NCBI GenBank assembly: GCA_021521415.1
Contig: JAIQDT010000169.1
Span: 346,001 to 410,000 of the forward strand
Reading direction: 5' to 3'
DNA length: 64,000 nt
Source of the DNA: Bidens hawaiensis
Taxonomy: Eukaryota; Streptophyta; Magnoliopsida; Asterales; Asteraceae
Shown here: piece by piece, positions 43,062 to 54,402 of the stretch
Layout of the letters: every line of letters starts with the position of its first letter
Position numbering within the stretch: the first letter of the stretch is position 1
The notes under the pieces: generated by a model
What the model was told of the DNA's origin: nothing
The model's database searches: none
What the model saw: the letters and a program-made list of their open reading frames with translations, nothing else
Translations under genes and position numbers: made by a program

Positions 43062-45943
43062 TTAAGCATTCACTCCTTCTCGTATACATACCGACACAAC
43101 TCTTTGATATTTCCTCGCTTCGTCTTTCCAAGCAGGAATATAAAAGATTTTCTTCTCATTCAGCACCTGCAGATCAGCTCGAGACAGGTTCACTAGATGC
43201 ATCGGATCATAGACTCTCAGCAGCTCTTGTTCATCTTCATCTTCCATCACTGCTTCAGCTGTCTCACAATCTACATACCACCACTTCAACTCTTTGAGCA
43301 CATCCTTGGGCATTTGTTTCATCGGCACTTCTTTCAAACACCGGATCGGTTTATACTTCATAATCATCCAAGGCTTGCCATCTGCTCTCAACCCTCTATC
43401 TTTATCTTTGATTAGTTTACCCTTCTGTGGTTTCAGCAGCTCGAACTTCTTTTCCTTTATACTCTCCTTCCATACTATCTTCCCGATGACTCTAGCCATA
43501 TTATCATCACTTCGATTCACAATCCCAATCTGGCTAAGTCTTTCACTTCACATTCTGGCAGTGTGTTCAACGATCTCAACATTCTTTTGAAGTACTTAAT
43601 ACCATCATATCTCTTAATCACGAAGAGCCTCAACTGCTCATCGTATATCCAGCAAATAATCCCTTTTCTCGCTTCAGCATAGCCTCTAATGTTGTAAGTC
43701 TTCTTAAACATAGTAGGGACCACTGGTTTCTTCGTTTTGACGAACCACTGAGCATAGCCTTCTTTCCATCTAGGCTGCTCTTCCCATTCAGTCTCATCAT
43801 TTCCCATCTCTTTACTCATATCTGCGTTATCGACTTCTGGAATCTCATGCTCTACATTCTCTTCTACTATCTCTCCCTCTTCTATCTCATCATCAATCAC
43901 AATCTGTTCACCAATCTTCTCTATCTCATCACTCGGTAATACATCATCATCACACATAAAGTCATCATCCATCTCCTCAACCTCCACTACCACCACATCA
44001 TCACCACCAGCTGCAGTTGTCGACTCCCCCTGAGTTGTGGAAGTCCCAAGAGCTTGTACAGTTCTTGGCAACTCACCACCTGCACCTTTCGATGCATTGG
44101 GATCATCGTCTTCATCATTTCTCCTCTTGGTCCTCAACTCATCGCCTTTACAGCTCGTCTCCCCCTGAGATGCCAAGAACTCCTTCAGAGCATCTATGAT
44201 TTTTCCATGTTCTACCAGCAGGGACGACTGCATCTGATTCTCTGCAACTAGGCGTTGAATAGCCTGGGTCTGGATAAGATTAATCCTTGACTGTTCTGCC
44301 ACGACCCGTTCAAGTGCTGCTATTCGTTCTGAGTCTGATAAGGTTGCATCGAAATCAAACCTCAGATGTGATATATCTTGAGTGTACTGAGGAGGGATTT
44401 CCGTTGTAACCGGGACCTCAGAAGTAGACAAAGACGTAACCGCAGGTGGTATCGTCACCGATAACCCCGTAGTGGCCACAACCGTCGACTCAATTAAATG
44501 TGCCACAACCTCCGTTGGAGTAAGAGTTAGAGGTGGAAACGATACAATTTCCGGAGCCGAAAGTTGAAATGAAGTGAGTGGAAGGCCAAATGAGGATGAG
44601 GTAGCCACCACGGGAATGTCCGTGGCGCTTGGCCTTGTAACCTGTAATGATGAGGGAACCATTGTCATACCGGACAGTGCGGGTGGGGTGAAACGTACCA
44701 CCCTCGAGCTCTCACCGGCTCCCGATCCTACACCTATCCGTTCCCTTCTTGATCTCTGGATCAACTGTTGAACTTCTTCTTCATAGTCTGACTCACTATC
44801 ATCATCAGCTCTCTTCCTTTTCCCATGAGTCCGTTCATGTGTTACCAAAATCCGTCTTGCTTCGGTCAATTCATCATCAGTATCTGAGCCAGCCACCGTT
44901 GTAGCTGCCCTAGTAACATTCACACCCGAAACATGTGCAACAGAGACTTGCACAATCTCCTCTGGATCAACCCTCTCCATGTCAAAAAATCCTTGACCGC
45001 CAAACTCTGCGTCAAGGTCAACGTTCTCCTCCGGTGACACAACAGGAGCAGCAGGTATAGCTTGAGGTGCTCCTGCCTGTTGTGGTGCCGGGTCCCGAAA
45101 CTCGTCCCCTCGAGCAGGCACATACCCCGGGGTTGATCAAGTACCCAAATAGTGGAGTATGCCGAGGACGGAGCTCAGGTTTGCTCCTCGCACTGGAGGA
45201 TCTGCATTGGGCAAAGATCCTTTTGCTCACACTTTCTACGTATCGGATTGGTCGGCGCTGAGGTAGCGTTGGAGCAACATGATTCAAGATCATTTGGAGA
45301 AATCTTGGATACATGATAAATCTCTCACGCGCCACCGCTCTTCTTTGTCGATCGATCTCGTAGAAGACCATCTGACTAAAGCTGTAACGCTTATTATAAG
45401 TCAGAGCAGTCATAGCCGACTGCATGGTCGCGCCCATGCCATCAGTGCCCGCCTTTCTCCCTGACATGCAAACAATCATGACATGCATGAGAAAGCGCCA
45501 CTGGTCAAGTAAAAACCCCTTCCTTCTCTGTGTATCTCCCAAGGGACCTGAGTATCCCATAATCAAAAACGCTCCATCACGGAAAGGAGCTACAAAGTCT
45601 GTCGGGTCATCCCTCGTCTCATCTCCAAAACGTAAAGCCGCCCGGATCTGTTCAGATGAGAACTGAACAATGTGATTGTTGACTGTTGCTCGCATCACCG
45701 GGGGCTCGACCCTACAATCATATTCCACGTTCTGCCAAAAATCCTCATGTTTGGCAAGGATATTGGCAGTGTTGTCGTAATCGCGTGGAATATACGCGAG
45801 CGTAGTTGGAATGTGATGATTTCGCGGAAATCATCAACTCCGCTCGCCTCCGGGTCTAATGTTATATACATGTTGTGACCCGGGAAGAACTGTCTTTGGT
45901 TATCACCACCGTCATCACCGCCTGCACCACCTATTGCAGCCAT
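43062..45943 (-). pseudogene. Sirevirus ORF3, minus strand, with at least three frameshifts
   Basis: Starts MAAIGGAGGDDGGDN at 45943, directly after a TTTGATGCAG then AT context like the plus-strand copy. The frame shifts near 45750-45700, near 45110 and near 43518, and ends at 43062. All blocks of the intact-length homologue are present: the N-terminal region with FFPGHNMYITLDPEAS, LRFGDETRDDPTDFV and QMVFYEIDRQRR, the Ser/Thr/Pro middle with GKRKR, the acidic region and the C-terminus with WYVDCETAEAV. The protein is well conserved with the plus-strand copy despite the breaks. Confidence 0.85.
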
Positions 45944-45999
45944 ATCTGCATCAAACAGACTAAGTTAGATAAGCGACAAAGCAAATCACAAGTTCGCCT

Positions 46000-46670
46000 G
46001 TTACCATGAGCGAAGTTGTGATCTTTTCTGTATAGGCGAAGTTAAAGGTGGGGCGAAGTTGGGAAACAACTTCGCTTCAACTTTAACTTCGTCTGTTAAC
46101 TGTTAAGTAAAAAGGTCCAGGCGAAGTTAATGATAACTTCGCCTAACCACAACATCGCCTCATAAACTGTTTCAAAAATAATTATCAGGCGAAGTTAAAC
46201 CTCAGGCGAAGTTACGGACAACTTCGCCTAAACTGTAACTTCGCCGAATATGAAACGGCATCAATTAGGTTTATTGAACGACGTGATTTGGTCAATTTTG
46301 AGCTTGCGGATCTCGTAAAACTTGATTTAATGACGATTTAGACGATTAGATTGATTATGAACACGTAAAGATACGTTTGAAAATCGGTTATTGAAGGTTC
46401 GGAAAAACGAGGTCGTGAATCGGGTCGAAACGACCTTTGATTAACGTTACGGACAGCGAATAGGTGATACTATCAACACTACGCACCTATAACTCAGATT
46501 ATAACTGGAAAAAGAACACAGATGAAGATCGATAAGTTCGATGTGGGTTTAGAGATTAGGTTCGCTGGATAAGTTCGCTGGGTTTTGAAAATAATGAACC
46601 AGTTTGACCTTAAAACTTCTTTATATAGGGTCAGAATTTTACAGGCGAAGTTGTGGATAACTTCGCCTAT
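46000..46670. repeat. GCGAAGTT/AACTTCGC palindromes upstream of minus-strand ORF3
   Basis: Inverted pairs at about 46053-46075 (7-base centre), 46120-46143, 46206-46229 and 46644-46667 (centres AATGAT, ACGGAC, GTGGAT), plus half-sites. The position relative to ORF3 matches the cluster at 33018-33795. Confidence 0.88.
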
Positions 46671-48093
46671 TATAATTTGAACAATTTGCAATTAAGTTTT
46701 AAAACATCCTTTAAGGTGTTAAATGATACGATCAAGACCAAGTAACCAGGTATAAATCATACACCTACATAAGTAGAAAAATTTTAAAATTTAAAGTACA
46801 CGGGATCAAATTTCAGTCTCGATAGGGACTACCATGTTTTAGAAAAGATCCGAACAGGAATCATACTAACTACGTGACTGTCACACAGATCCGTGTTCAG
46901 CTTTATTATGACATAAAGAAACAGGTTGTAAGCTGGTAAATGACTTAGAATGGTTTTCATCGTTTCTGTGATACGGGTTAGGTTCAATTAAGCTCAAAAC
47001 TTAAGTGGGCAACAACTCAGAGATTATGATGCCTCCTATCTATTCTCAAGAGCGTATTTGGCTTTCCCCAAGTCACCCCGAGTTGACCTCGACCCGTAGT
47101 GTCTGATTAAATAGTAAATGCTCTTCGATCGTCAGACTCTTCTTCCCGTTCTCTATCTTGCATCTTGATTGAGAAGTCTTATCATTATGAACTCTATAAT
47201 GTCTCAATAACTAATTTTTTTTTAAGTATTTACACAAACTTCAGATAAACTACTGCAAGTCCCGAATCTGGATCACTGCAGTTTCTTGACACGCTATCTT
47301 CACGGGAATCAGAACACTCACGGGCTCGTGTATGACTGGGTAATCGCTTTTCTGCCTATCATTCGGAAAGATATATATGGAGACATGCACAATTGTTAAG
47401 AAGTTTCCACGTAAAATCGAGTAGATTTAGTTAGTATCACTTCTACTTTTACGCACCATAAAAAGCTACCATGACATACAATGACTGTTCTAAAGTCTTT
47501 TAGGCCTAATAACTTCACTAGTTAAGCACACAGAATCAGTATATCTATCACTTTCCAAGGTTGGATCAATTTTCTGTTAAACATAGTAAAGGAACTTCTT
47601 ACGAAGTAGTAGACTTGAAAAATAATTTCATCTCCCGGAAAAATTTTTAACTTCAATCGCCCCGATCAAATTGAAGTTTTCAGGTAAACGGCTATCCCGA
47701 AGATCCAATGGATCAGCTGGACCGACCACATACGAGTATGTGTCCCTCTAACTAAGTATGATCGACTAATTTTCAGCGAAAGAATAAAAACACATCATAA
47801 ACCGCCCCGGTCACTTTCAGTCATCTGGTTAATGGCTATCCTTATATTCTACAAGTAGAAATGAGGACCAAACAAATCCGAAGATATGTCCTTCAAACTG
47901 AGGCAACCGACATAATTTTAAGGGCGATAGTGACGTTTTTTTTTTTTTTTTTAAACAAATACAAAAAGTAGGGTTACTCGGGATTGATCATCCCATTCAG
48001 CTCAACAAGGTTTTGAAATCTAGTTTTGTCATCATAATAACAAGCGTTTTTTTATCTTTAATATGAGTATGATTTTTTGTTATATAAAATTTA

Positions 48094-48770
48094 AAACAAA
48101 AATTGCGTCGTTATGTCTTTTCGCACACCATTGTGTCTTTTCGCTTATCATTGTGTTTTTTTCGTTATTGTGTCTTTTCGCACACCATTGTGTCTTTTCG
48201 CTTATCATTGTGTCTTTTTTCGTCATTGTGTCTTTTCGCACACCATTGTGTCTTTTCGCACACCATTGTGTCTTTTTTCGTTATTGTGTCTTTTCGCTTA
48301 TCATTGTGTCTTTTTCGTCATTGTGTCTTTTTTCGCACACCATTGTGTCTTTTTTCGTCATTGTGTCTTTTCACACACCATTGTATCTTTTCGTTTATCA
48401 TTGTGTCTTTTCGCTTATCATTGTGTCTTTTTTCGTCATTGTGTCTTTTCGCACACCATTGTGTCTTTTTTCGTCATTGTGTCTTTTCGCACATCATTGT
48501 GTCTTTTTATCTAATACATAAAACACAATGATTAATACATGTTACACAATAACTTGAAACGTAAAACACAATGGTGAATACGTATAACACAATGACCAAA
48601 AACGTAAGACACAATGGTGAATACGTATAACACAATGACCTTAAACGTAAGACACAATGGTGAATACGTATAACACAATAACTTGAAACGTAAAACACAA
48701 TGGAAACAACATATTACACAATGACACAATGAACAACAAAAAAACACAATTAAAAATACCCATTAATTTT
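48094..48770. repeat. Opposed tandem arrays in the core of the Mutator-like element
   Basis: Left array (48105-48510): about 20 units of 18-24 bp built on ATTGTGTCTTTT with CGCACACC, CGCTTATC or CGTC variants. Right array (48515-48745): ACACAATG-based units of about 22 or 44 bp in opposite orientation (AATACGTATAACACAATG). The shared word GACACAATG lets the arrays pair. All three forward frames of the left array are open, purely because the repeat lacks stops. Confidence 0.85.
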
Positions 48771-49081
48771 TTTTATTTTTAACAATATGATACTCATATT
48801 AAAGATAAAAAACGCTTATTATTATGGTGAAATTTTTTTAAAAAAACAATGTCGTATGAAAAAGTTATGGACATTTTAAAATGATGGAGGAATTGATATG
48901 TGCCTTGCATGTGGAGAGAGAAAGTCAACAAAGATGGTTTATTACCTTTATGCCCTTTTCATCAATTTTTATTTATTAAATTAATCTCAGACATTTAAAT
49001 TTAAAATCCATGGACTGGATTCCTTCTCACCTTTCTCATTTTTGTTGTCCTTTGTATTTTAACTTTACCCATTATTAATTA

Positions 49082-49549
49082 AGATATAAAGTCATGTTTT
49101 AGGTATTAATTTTTAAATTTGTGTTCCTGTTCTTTTACGTTTTTATTGTTTCTAAAAATCCTTAACTTAATTACTATGTTAAATATAATTTTGTCTTGTG
49201 TTATTATTTTAGTGTATCAACATGGTATATTCAAAATTTATTTTTGTTATAAGCAACAACTTTTGACTTTTTATATTAGGTAAAACATATTAGGTAAAAG
49301 AAACTTTATTAATATATTTTTTTCCTTTCTTAAAATTGAAACAGCCTATACCAAAGTTAAATGCATATATTTTTCTATTTTTAATGTTTATATTTAAATA
49401 ATCGGATTTAAAATTTGAAGAATAAATTCAAATTTCAAATACAAATATTCTTTCCATATTTGGCTCACAATCACGAATGAAAGTACTCCGTATTAAAGTG
49501 TATTATTTAATTGAAAATGAAAAAGAAACTGTAATGATTTTTAGTATAA
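49082..49549. other. AT-rich sequence between Mutator-like element and Helitron, no gene seen
   Basis: Probably the continuation of the Helitron begun at 40740. I see no ORF, repeat or terminus. Confidence 0.4.
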
Positions 49550-50055
49550 TCTATAATATATAACGAAAACTAAAAAATTCTACATGTCGCGATATGGTAG
49601 CTCCCTCTTTTATGGAAGCCACCAGATTGCTTGATTTTTAATTGGAGGCTTCTCATGCATTTGACCCGAATTAATGGGTATGGGTCTTACCAAATCCATA
49701 TATATCTTAAACGAGTTATAACATCCCATTAAATTAAAACTTAATCTCACCAAATATTTGATGTAAAACTATTATAAAATAAGGATATATTAAAAGTTAA
49801 CATATGATTTTTTTAAAATATATTATTATAAATAAGAAATAATTTTATGGTAAAAAATAAACGAGTCTTGGGTCTCACCAAACTCATATAGCTTTTAAAC
49901 CGGGTTATAACATCATTTATTTGTGAAATCTTTTATCATCAAACCATAAGTATATTCTAAACTTACAAACAATAAAAAAATTAAAATTCAAAAAATATAT
50001 AAATACTAAGACAAATAATATAAAACAACCCCCGTAATACGGGAGAATAAACTAG
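49550..50055 (+). mobile_element. Non-autonomous Helitron, 506 bp, single unit
   Basis: Starts A then TCTATAATATATAAC (49550) and ends with a CCCCCGTAATACGGGAG hairpin, AATAAACTAG (50055) and T. The interior shares GTCGCGATATGGTAGCTCC, CACCAGATTGCTTGATTTTT and CGGGTTATAACATC with the dimer at 39714-40729. There is no coding capacity, so it must be moved by a helicase in trans. Confidence 0.85.
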
Positions 50056-50216
50056 TTATATGATATATATGGATATATGGTGGGGAACTGAATGTGAATG
50101 TTTTTATAATCATACCATATAATTTACAATTTCCTTCACATATATTTAAGGAATAGGTTGAGAATGATGAGCATTCCTATTTAATTCCCTACCATATATT
50201 CATATATATCATATAA
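50056..50216. mobile_element. Small MITE with ~32-bp terminal inverted repeats
   Basis: TTATATGATATATATG starts the left end and its mirror CATATATATCATATAA ends the right. The repeats extend about 32 bp (to GGTGGGGAA and TTCCCTACC) with two mismatches. It starts directly at the Helitron 3' border. Non-coding. Confidence 0.75.
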
Positions 50217-50253
50217 CTATTTTAAAAATCTTTGCGTTTTCTCTCTCATGTTC

Positions 50254-50932
50254 TGTTGGGTGTAGATTTTCTATCCTCGGGATGAGCTACGATTCAAGGA
50301 TTTTGAGCTATCTTGTCAACGCTAATATTCCGAGGATGATATTTGACTAATTCAATTGTCCTATATTATTTTTATTTGTTTTGTAGATAAGATCACGTGT
50401 TAAATATGTTAATATGAACGTGGACTTACAACAGCTAGTGCTTGAACTTCGTCAAATGGAACGTGGGCAAGCAACGAATTATGGAAGAAATAGTCTAGGG
50501 TTTCCAGAATATTCGGGATAACAGTTGTAACTTTATCTTATATAAACGTAGAACACACACCTTCACTTACCTAGCTACTAGCATACATTGTAACACTTAA
50601 CTTACGATCACTTATCAGCTCCATCATTTGTAACCACCATTTTATTATTAATAAGAGTGACGGTGATAGTTTTCACCGTCCAGGGGGGGGGGGGTTTGTG
50701 CCGGAGATTATCATAATCACGTACCAATTTGACCAAAGATTACGTTGTTAATCTTTGACAGAAGCAATTCGACCAAAGATTACATTGTTATTTTTGACCG
50801 AGACAAGATTATCATAATCAAGGGTTTTTTCCCTCGTAATCACATCATTGTGTTCAATCATTTTACCATTAAGCACCCCGCCTCACGCACTAATTTGTTC
50901 AAAAGTTAGTTTGCTAATTTTTGACCGAAACA
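50254..50932 (+). repeat. 5' LTR of the Tat element
   Basis: 679 bp. It has a TATATAAACG box near 50541 and a run of 11 G near 50685 where the 3' LTR has CCGGGGG. Repeated GACCAAAGATTAC phrases occur at 50731-50800. Confidence 0.92.
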
Positions 50933-50935
50933 ATT

Positions 50936-50953
50936 TGGCGCCCACCGTGGGGC
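50936..50953 (+). promoter_or_regulatory. Primer-binding site of the Tat element
   Basis: TGGCGCCCACCGTGGGGC begins three bases after the LTR end, the TGGCGCC type used by Tat and Athila elements. The exact tRNA is not assigned. Confidence 0.8.
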
Positions 50954-51012
50954 AAACGGTGCTTTGATCATTATCAACTCTCAAACTAAACCCTACTCTC
51001 AATATCCACAAC

Positions 51013-53030
51013 ATGTCTACCCAACCGAAAATTGTTTCTTCTTCTGCCGCGGCTTCGGATTCCTCTGTGAGGCCTTCTATGCCCCCTCCTCCTGCTGGTA
51101 GTATCCCAAAGAAACCTGACAACATTCAGAAGAAAGCTGCTACTCCAGTGTTTTCGGGATCGAGACCATCTCCCCAGGATCCCGTTATGGTATCTAATAA
51201 TGAACTTTTGTCTATTTATAAGCGGTTACAAGAACAGATGGATCGCCAGAACAAGACCAACCAGATGCTGGTGAAGGAACTGGAAGATATCAGAAAAGCC
51301 AAGAAGCCGGCGGAAGAATTCACGCCATTAATCCCGAGATCTCTGGATTTCACTCCTCCAGGATCCTCAGGATTGGTGCATCCGAAGTCAACCACGGCGT
51401 ACAACCCTGGATCCTCGCTCTTCTAGCACTCAAGGTCTGTGGGTTGTACTCATATGGATCCCAAGGATACTTGCATGCATCCTTTGCTGGGCCGTTTTAA
51501 CATGCAGGATCCTCAGGATTGTCGCAGCAGGGAGGATCCTCAGGTCCTTATCAGCAGGCGTTATCCTCAGGATTGTCGCAGCAGGGAGGATCCTCAGGTC
51601 CTTATCAGCTGGCGTTATCCTCAGGATTGTCGCAGCAGGGAGGATCCTCAGGTCCTTATCAGCAGGTGGTATCCTCAGGATTTCTGCAACAAACAGGATT
51701 CTCAGGAATGCCTCCATCAGGGTCCTTCAATCCTCAACAACCATTTGCTCAGACTCAGCAGTTTGCAGGATCCCCTGAAGTGCACCAGGGAGACTTTATC
51801 CCAATGCAGGCTAACACTTCGGCCACTCCATTTGTCACTCAAGGAAACACTATGTTTGGGAATTCCAACTACAACACCCAGACCGTTCCTCAGAATATCA
51901 ATCAGGGTAACACTTTCAATACAATTCCGTTTAACGCTAATCAAGGATTTTTGCAGGATGCAGACATAAGTTCAAGTTTAGCCCGAGAATTACAGAAGCT
52001 TAAGGACATGATATCAAATGTTCCTGGTGTAACCCGTCCCATAGCTGAAGTTCCCACTGATAGTCACAGAATATCCCGATTTGTGCCATCAATTGGTGAC
52101 GTACAGATCCCAAAACGGTTTCAAACCCCAAATATGAAACTGTACGATGGTTCAACGGATCCTGAGGAACACGTCGCACAGTATAGAGAGCGTATGGAGA
52201 TCAACCCAATCCCTATGGAAATCAAGGAAGCATGTCTTTGCAAGGGATTTGGGTCTACCTTGACCGGGGCAGCCATGAAATGGCTACTGAGTATTCCTCC
52301 TAATACTATCACTTCCTTTTCTCATTTAATTAACTTGTTCAATAACCAGTTTTCTTGCAATAGAACATTTTAGAAAATGACAGGTGATCTTTACAGGGTT
52401 ACCCAGAATCCTGGGGAATCCTTGAGAGATTTTATTACCAGGTTTAGCAAGGAGTCGTTGAAAATTCCAAATCTAAACCCGGCTTCAGCAGTGGAAGCTA
52501 TTAAGTTGGGGTTAGAAAAAGGCTCCTCTTTCTATGATGATCTTGTTATGACTCCGTGCAGGTCATTAGATGAAGCAAGAAGTAGAGCTCTAAGGTTTAT
52601 CAGGCTAAAAGATGATAAGAAAAACTATAAGATCGGTATCCCGAAGTATGACCAGATGAACATGAAAGCCGAATCCCCAGGAAAATCAGATCGGTCAAAG
52701 CCTTACTACAAGCCTGATAACCCCATGATCAATGCAGTAGATGATGAGGATGATGAAGAATATCCTAAAGTTTTTGAATATTGTTTTTCTATTGATATTG
52801 GTGGATTAATGTGTGCCATGCAGGATTTAGGTGAAAAAGCCAGGTGGCCAAAGAAGACGGAAAAACAAAGAGCCTACAAAGACAAATCAAAGTGGTGTGC
52901 CTTCCACGAAGACTTTGGGCGCTTGACTGATGATTGCATCGCACTCAGAACGGAGATTAGCTATCTTCTCAGCAAATGCCACTTGAAAGAGCTACTTGGT
53001 CGGAAGAAGGGAAAGGAACAAAATCCTTAA
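51013..53030 (+). pseudogene. Tat gag, with in-frame repeat expansion and breaks
   Basis: Starts MSTQPKIVSS; a Pro/Ser-rich N-terminus with a short coiled coil (NNELLSIYKRLQEQMDRQNK) ends at a stop at 51426. In another register the protein continues through an 18-residue repeat and a Gln/Asn-rich linker. The Retrotrans_gag core follows (FQTPNMKLYDGSTDPEEHV, AMKWLLSIPPNTI), broken by a TAG at 52371-52373, then TGDLYRVTQNPGESLRDFITRF. The end carries CAFHEDFGRLTDDCIALR, a HxxxGHxTxxC-like pattern with His lost. It stops at 53030. Confidence 0.85.
51522..51690. repeat. 54-bp tandem repeat in Tat gag, three copies
   Basis: Each unit encodes GLSQQGGSSGPYQ(Q/L)(A/V)(L/V)SS and contains ATCCTCAGGA words. 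Unit boundaries at about 51522, 51576 and 51630. The copies are nearly identical, so the expansion is recent relative to the rest of gag. Confidence 0.9.
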
Positions 53031-53078
53031 AATACTCCTGAAAAGGCGACTCCTCCACCAACAGACGCAAGAACAATC

Positions 53079-53633
53079 ATGTTTATATCTGGAGGATCTG
53101 ATATCTGTGGAACCTCTTATTCTGCTGCAAAAAGAAATGCTGATAAAAGGAAGTTAGAAGTGGCTGACAGACCAACAAAGACATCCATTCTCACTCAAGC
53201 AAAGACCATGACCTTCAATGAAAGTGATAGAGTCGACATTCAGGATCCTCACCATGATAGTTTGGTAATAACATTATATGTAGCTAACCATTATGTGCGC
53301 ATGATCCTCGTAGATGGTGGAAGCTCTGTCAACATTATTCAATTAGATGTGCTTAGAAAGATGAATATTCCTGAGGATGAGATCGTTCCCAGTTCCTCAG
53401 TATTGGTTGGATTCAACGGAGAGACTAAGAGCACTATTAGGGAAATAAAACTCCCAGTATACGTCGAAGGGGTAAATAAAATACAAAAATTTTGTGTTAT
53501 TGACTGTTTGTCTTGTTGCAATATTATATTAGGCAGGCCCTGGATACACGACATGAAAGCAACCCCCTCCACCTATCACCAATGTGTGAAACTCCCAAGT
53601 CCGTGGGGAGTTATCAAAATCATCAGCGATTAA
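53079..53633 (+). pseudogene. Tat aspartic protease
   Basis: In the same register as gag but separated by the stop at 53028-53030. The active site LVDGGSSVNII has the DGG/DGS-type triplet typical of Tat and Athila proteases. A second conserved block reads NIILGRPWIHDMKATPSTYHQ. It ends at a stop at 53631-53633, about 90 bases before the RT frame resumes. Confidence 0.82.
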
Positions 53634-53723
53634 CAAGATGCAAAGAATTGCCACACCTCTTCTATGAAATGTACTGCCAAACCCCAGCTGGCGTAGCAAT
53701 TACAGAAGCCAGCACGAGACGTA

Positions 53724-54402
53724 ATGGAGGCCAGGGAACAAGAAATTAAAGAAGTACTTCCTTATCACGAGGATCCTGAAGTCAAAGTGCTGATGGGAAC
53801 GAGCATTCCTGAGGATATTGAGTCGAAATTGCTCGATTTCCTCAAGTTGAGACTGTCAACATTTGCATGGAAACATGAAGATATGACAGGTATTTTTAAA
53901 GATATTATAACACATAAACTTGGAATTGATAATTCTTTTAGGCCAATCCATCAAAAGAGAAGAAAGTTTGCACCTGAGAGAAACACAATTATCCAGGAAG
54001 AGGTTGAAAGACTTTTGAAGGCAAATATGATTAGGGAAGTCCAATATCCCCGATGGTTAGCAAATGTAGTAGTTGTGCAGAAAAAGAATGGAAAATGGAG
54101 AGTTTGTGTGGATTTCAGACTTGAATAAGGCTTGTCCTAAAGATCCATTCCCTCTACCACACATCGATTCAATGGTAGATGCTACAGCTGGCCACGAGAT
54201 GCTGACATTTATGGACGCATCCTCAGGATTTCAGCAAATTCAAATGGAGCCCTCAGATCAAGAAGACACAGCCTTCTTGACTCCCATATGTATTTATTAT
54301 TATATTGCTATGCCCTTTGGACTTAGAAATGCAGGTGCAACCTATAAGAGGTTAGTTAACATGATTTCAGCAACTAGGGGACACGATGGAGGTCTATATT
54401 GA
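53724..54402 (+). pseudogene. Tat reverse transcriptase, N-terminal two thirds, frameshifted
   Basis: The frame from 53724 carries FRPIHQKRRKFAPERN, WLANVVVVQKKNGKWRVCVDF and breaks at about 54115-54128. The next register continues DLNKACPKDPFPLPHID, DASSGFQQIQM and MPFGLRNAGATYKRLVN, then breaks again near 54385. The two shifts separate the RT palm from its catalytic YIDD. Confidence 0.88.

Larger units (their letters stand above)
41275..48030 (-). mobile_element. Truncated Sirevirus-type element, minus strand (3' half only)
   Basis: On the minus strand: the last 16 or so codons of pol (48030 leftward, ending GMINPE), the conserved spacer (to about 45950), ORF3 with a 1.28-kb duplication, purine tract and one 432-bp LTR (41706-41275). 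The 5' LTR, gag and nearly all of pol are absent; the break lies exactly at the border with Mutator-like sequence (48030/48031). It is a relative, not a recent copy, of the element at 24762-37256. Confidence 0.88.
41066..49071. mobile_element. Mutator-like foldback element with 10-bp target duplication
   Basis: The left end (GAGCCAAGTTATTCTACAAAG) and right end (mirror of GGGTAAAGTTAAAATACAAAG) start long inverted repeats: 41066-41274 pairs with about 48831-49071, sharing AACAAAAATGAGAA and CTCTCCACATGCAAGGCACAT. The flanks carry ATTATTAATT on both sides (41056-41065, 49072-49081). Inner arms (48031-48080 against 48781-48830) and tandem repeats continue the foldback. No transposase is seen. 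A Copia fragment sits in the left arm. Long TIRs with a 9-10-bp duplication point to the Mutator superfamily. Confidence 0.75.

Noticed and set aside
48105..48510. Regularly spaced short repeats resembling a CRISPR array
   Set aside because: Units are contiguous variants of one minisatellite without unique spacers, no cas genes, and the DNA is plant nuclear.
48063..48531. Three overlapping forward open frames of 133-152 codons with Phe/Ser/Cys/His/Leu repeats
   Set aside because: All three frames are open because the 18-24-bp repeat lacks stop codons; products are pure repeat translations with no domain.
52121..52312. Minus-strand frame antisense to Tat gag
   Set aside because: Shadow of the Gag coding frame with no recognisable content.
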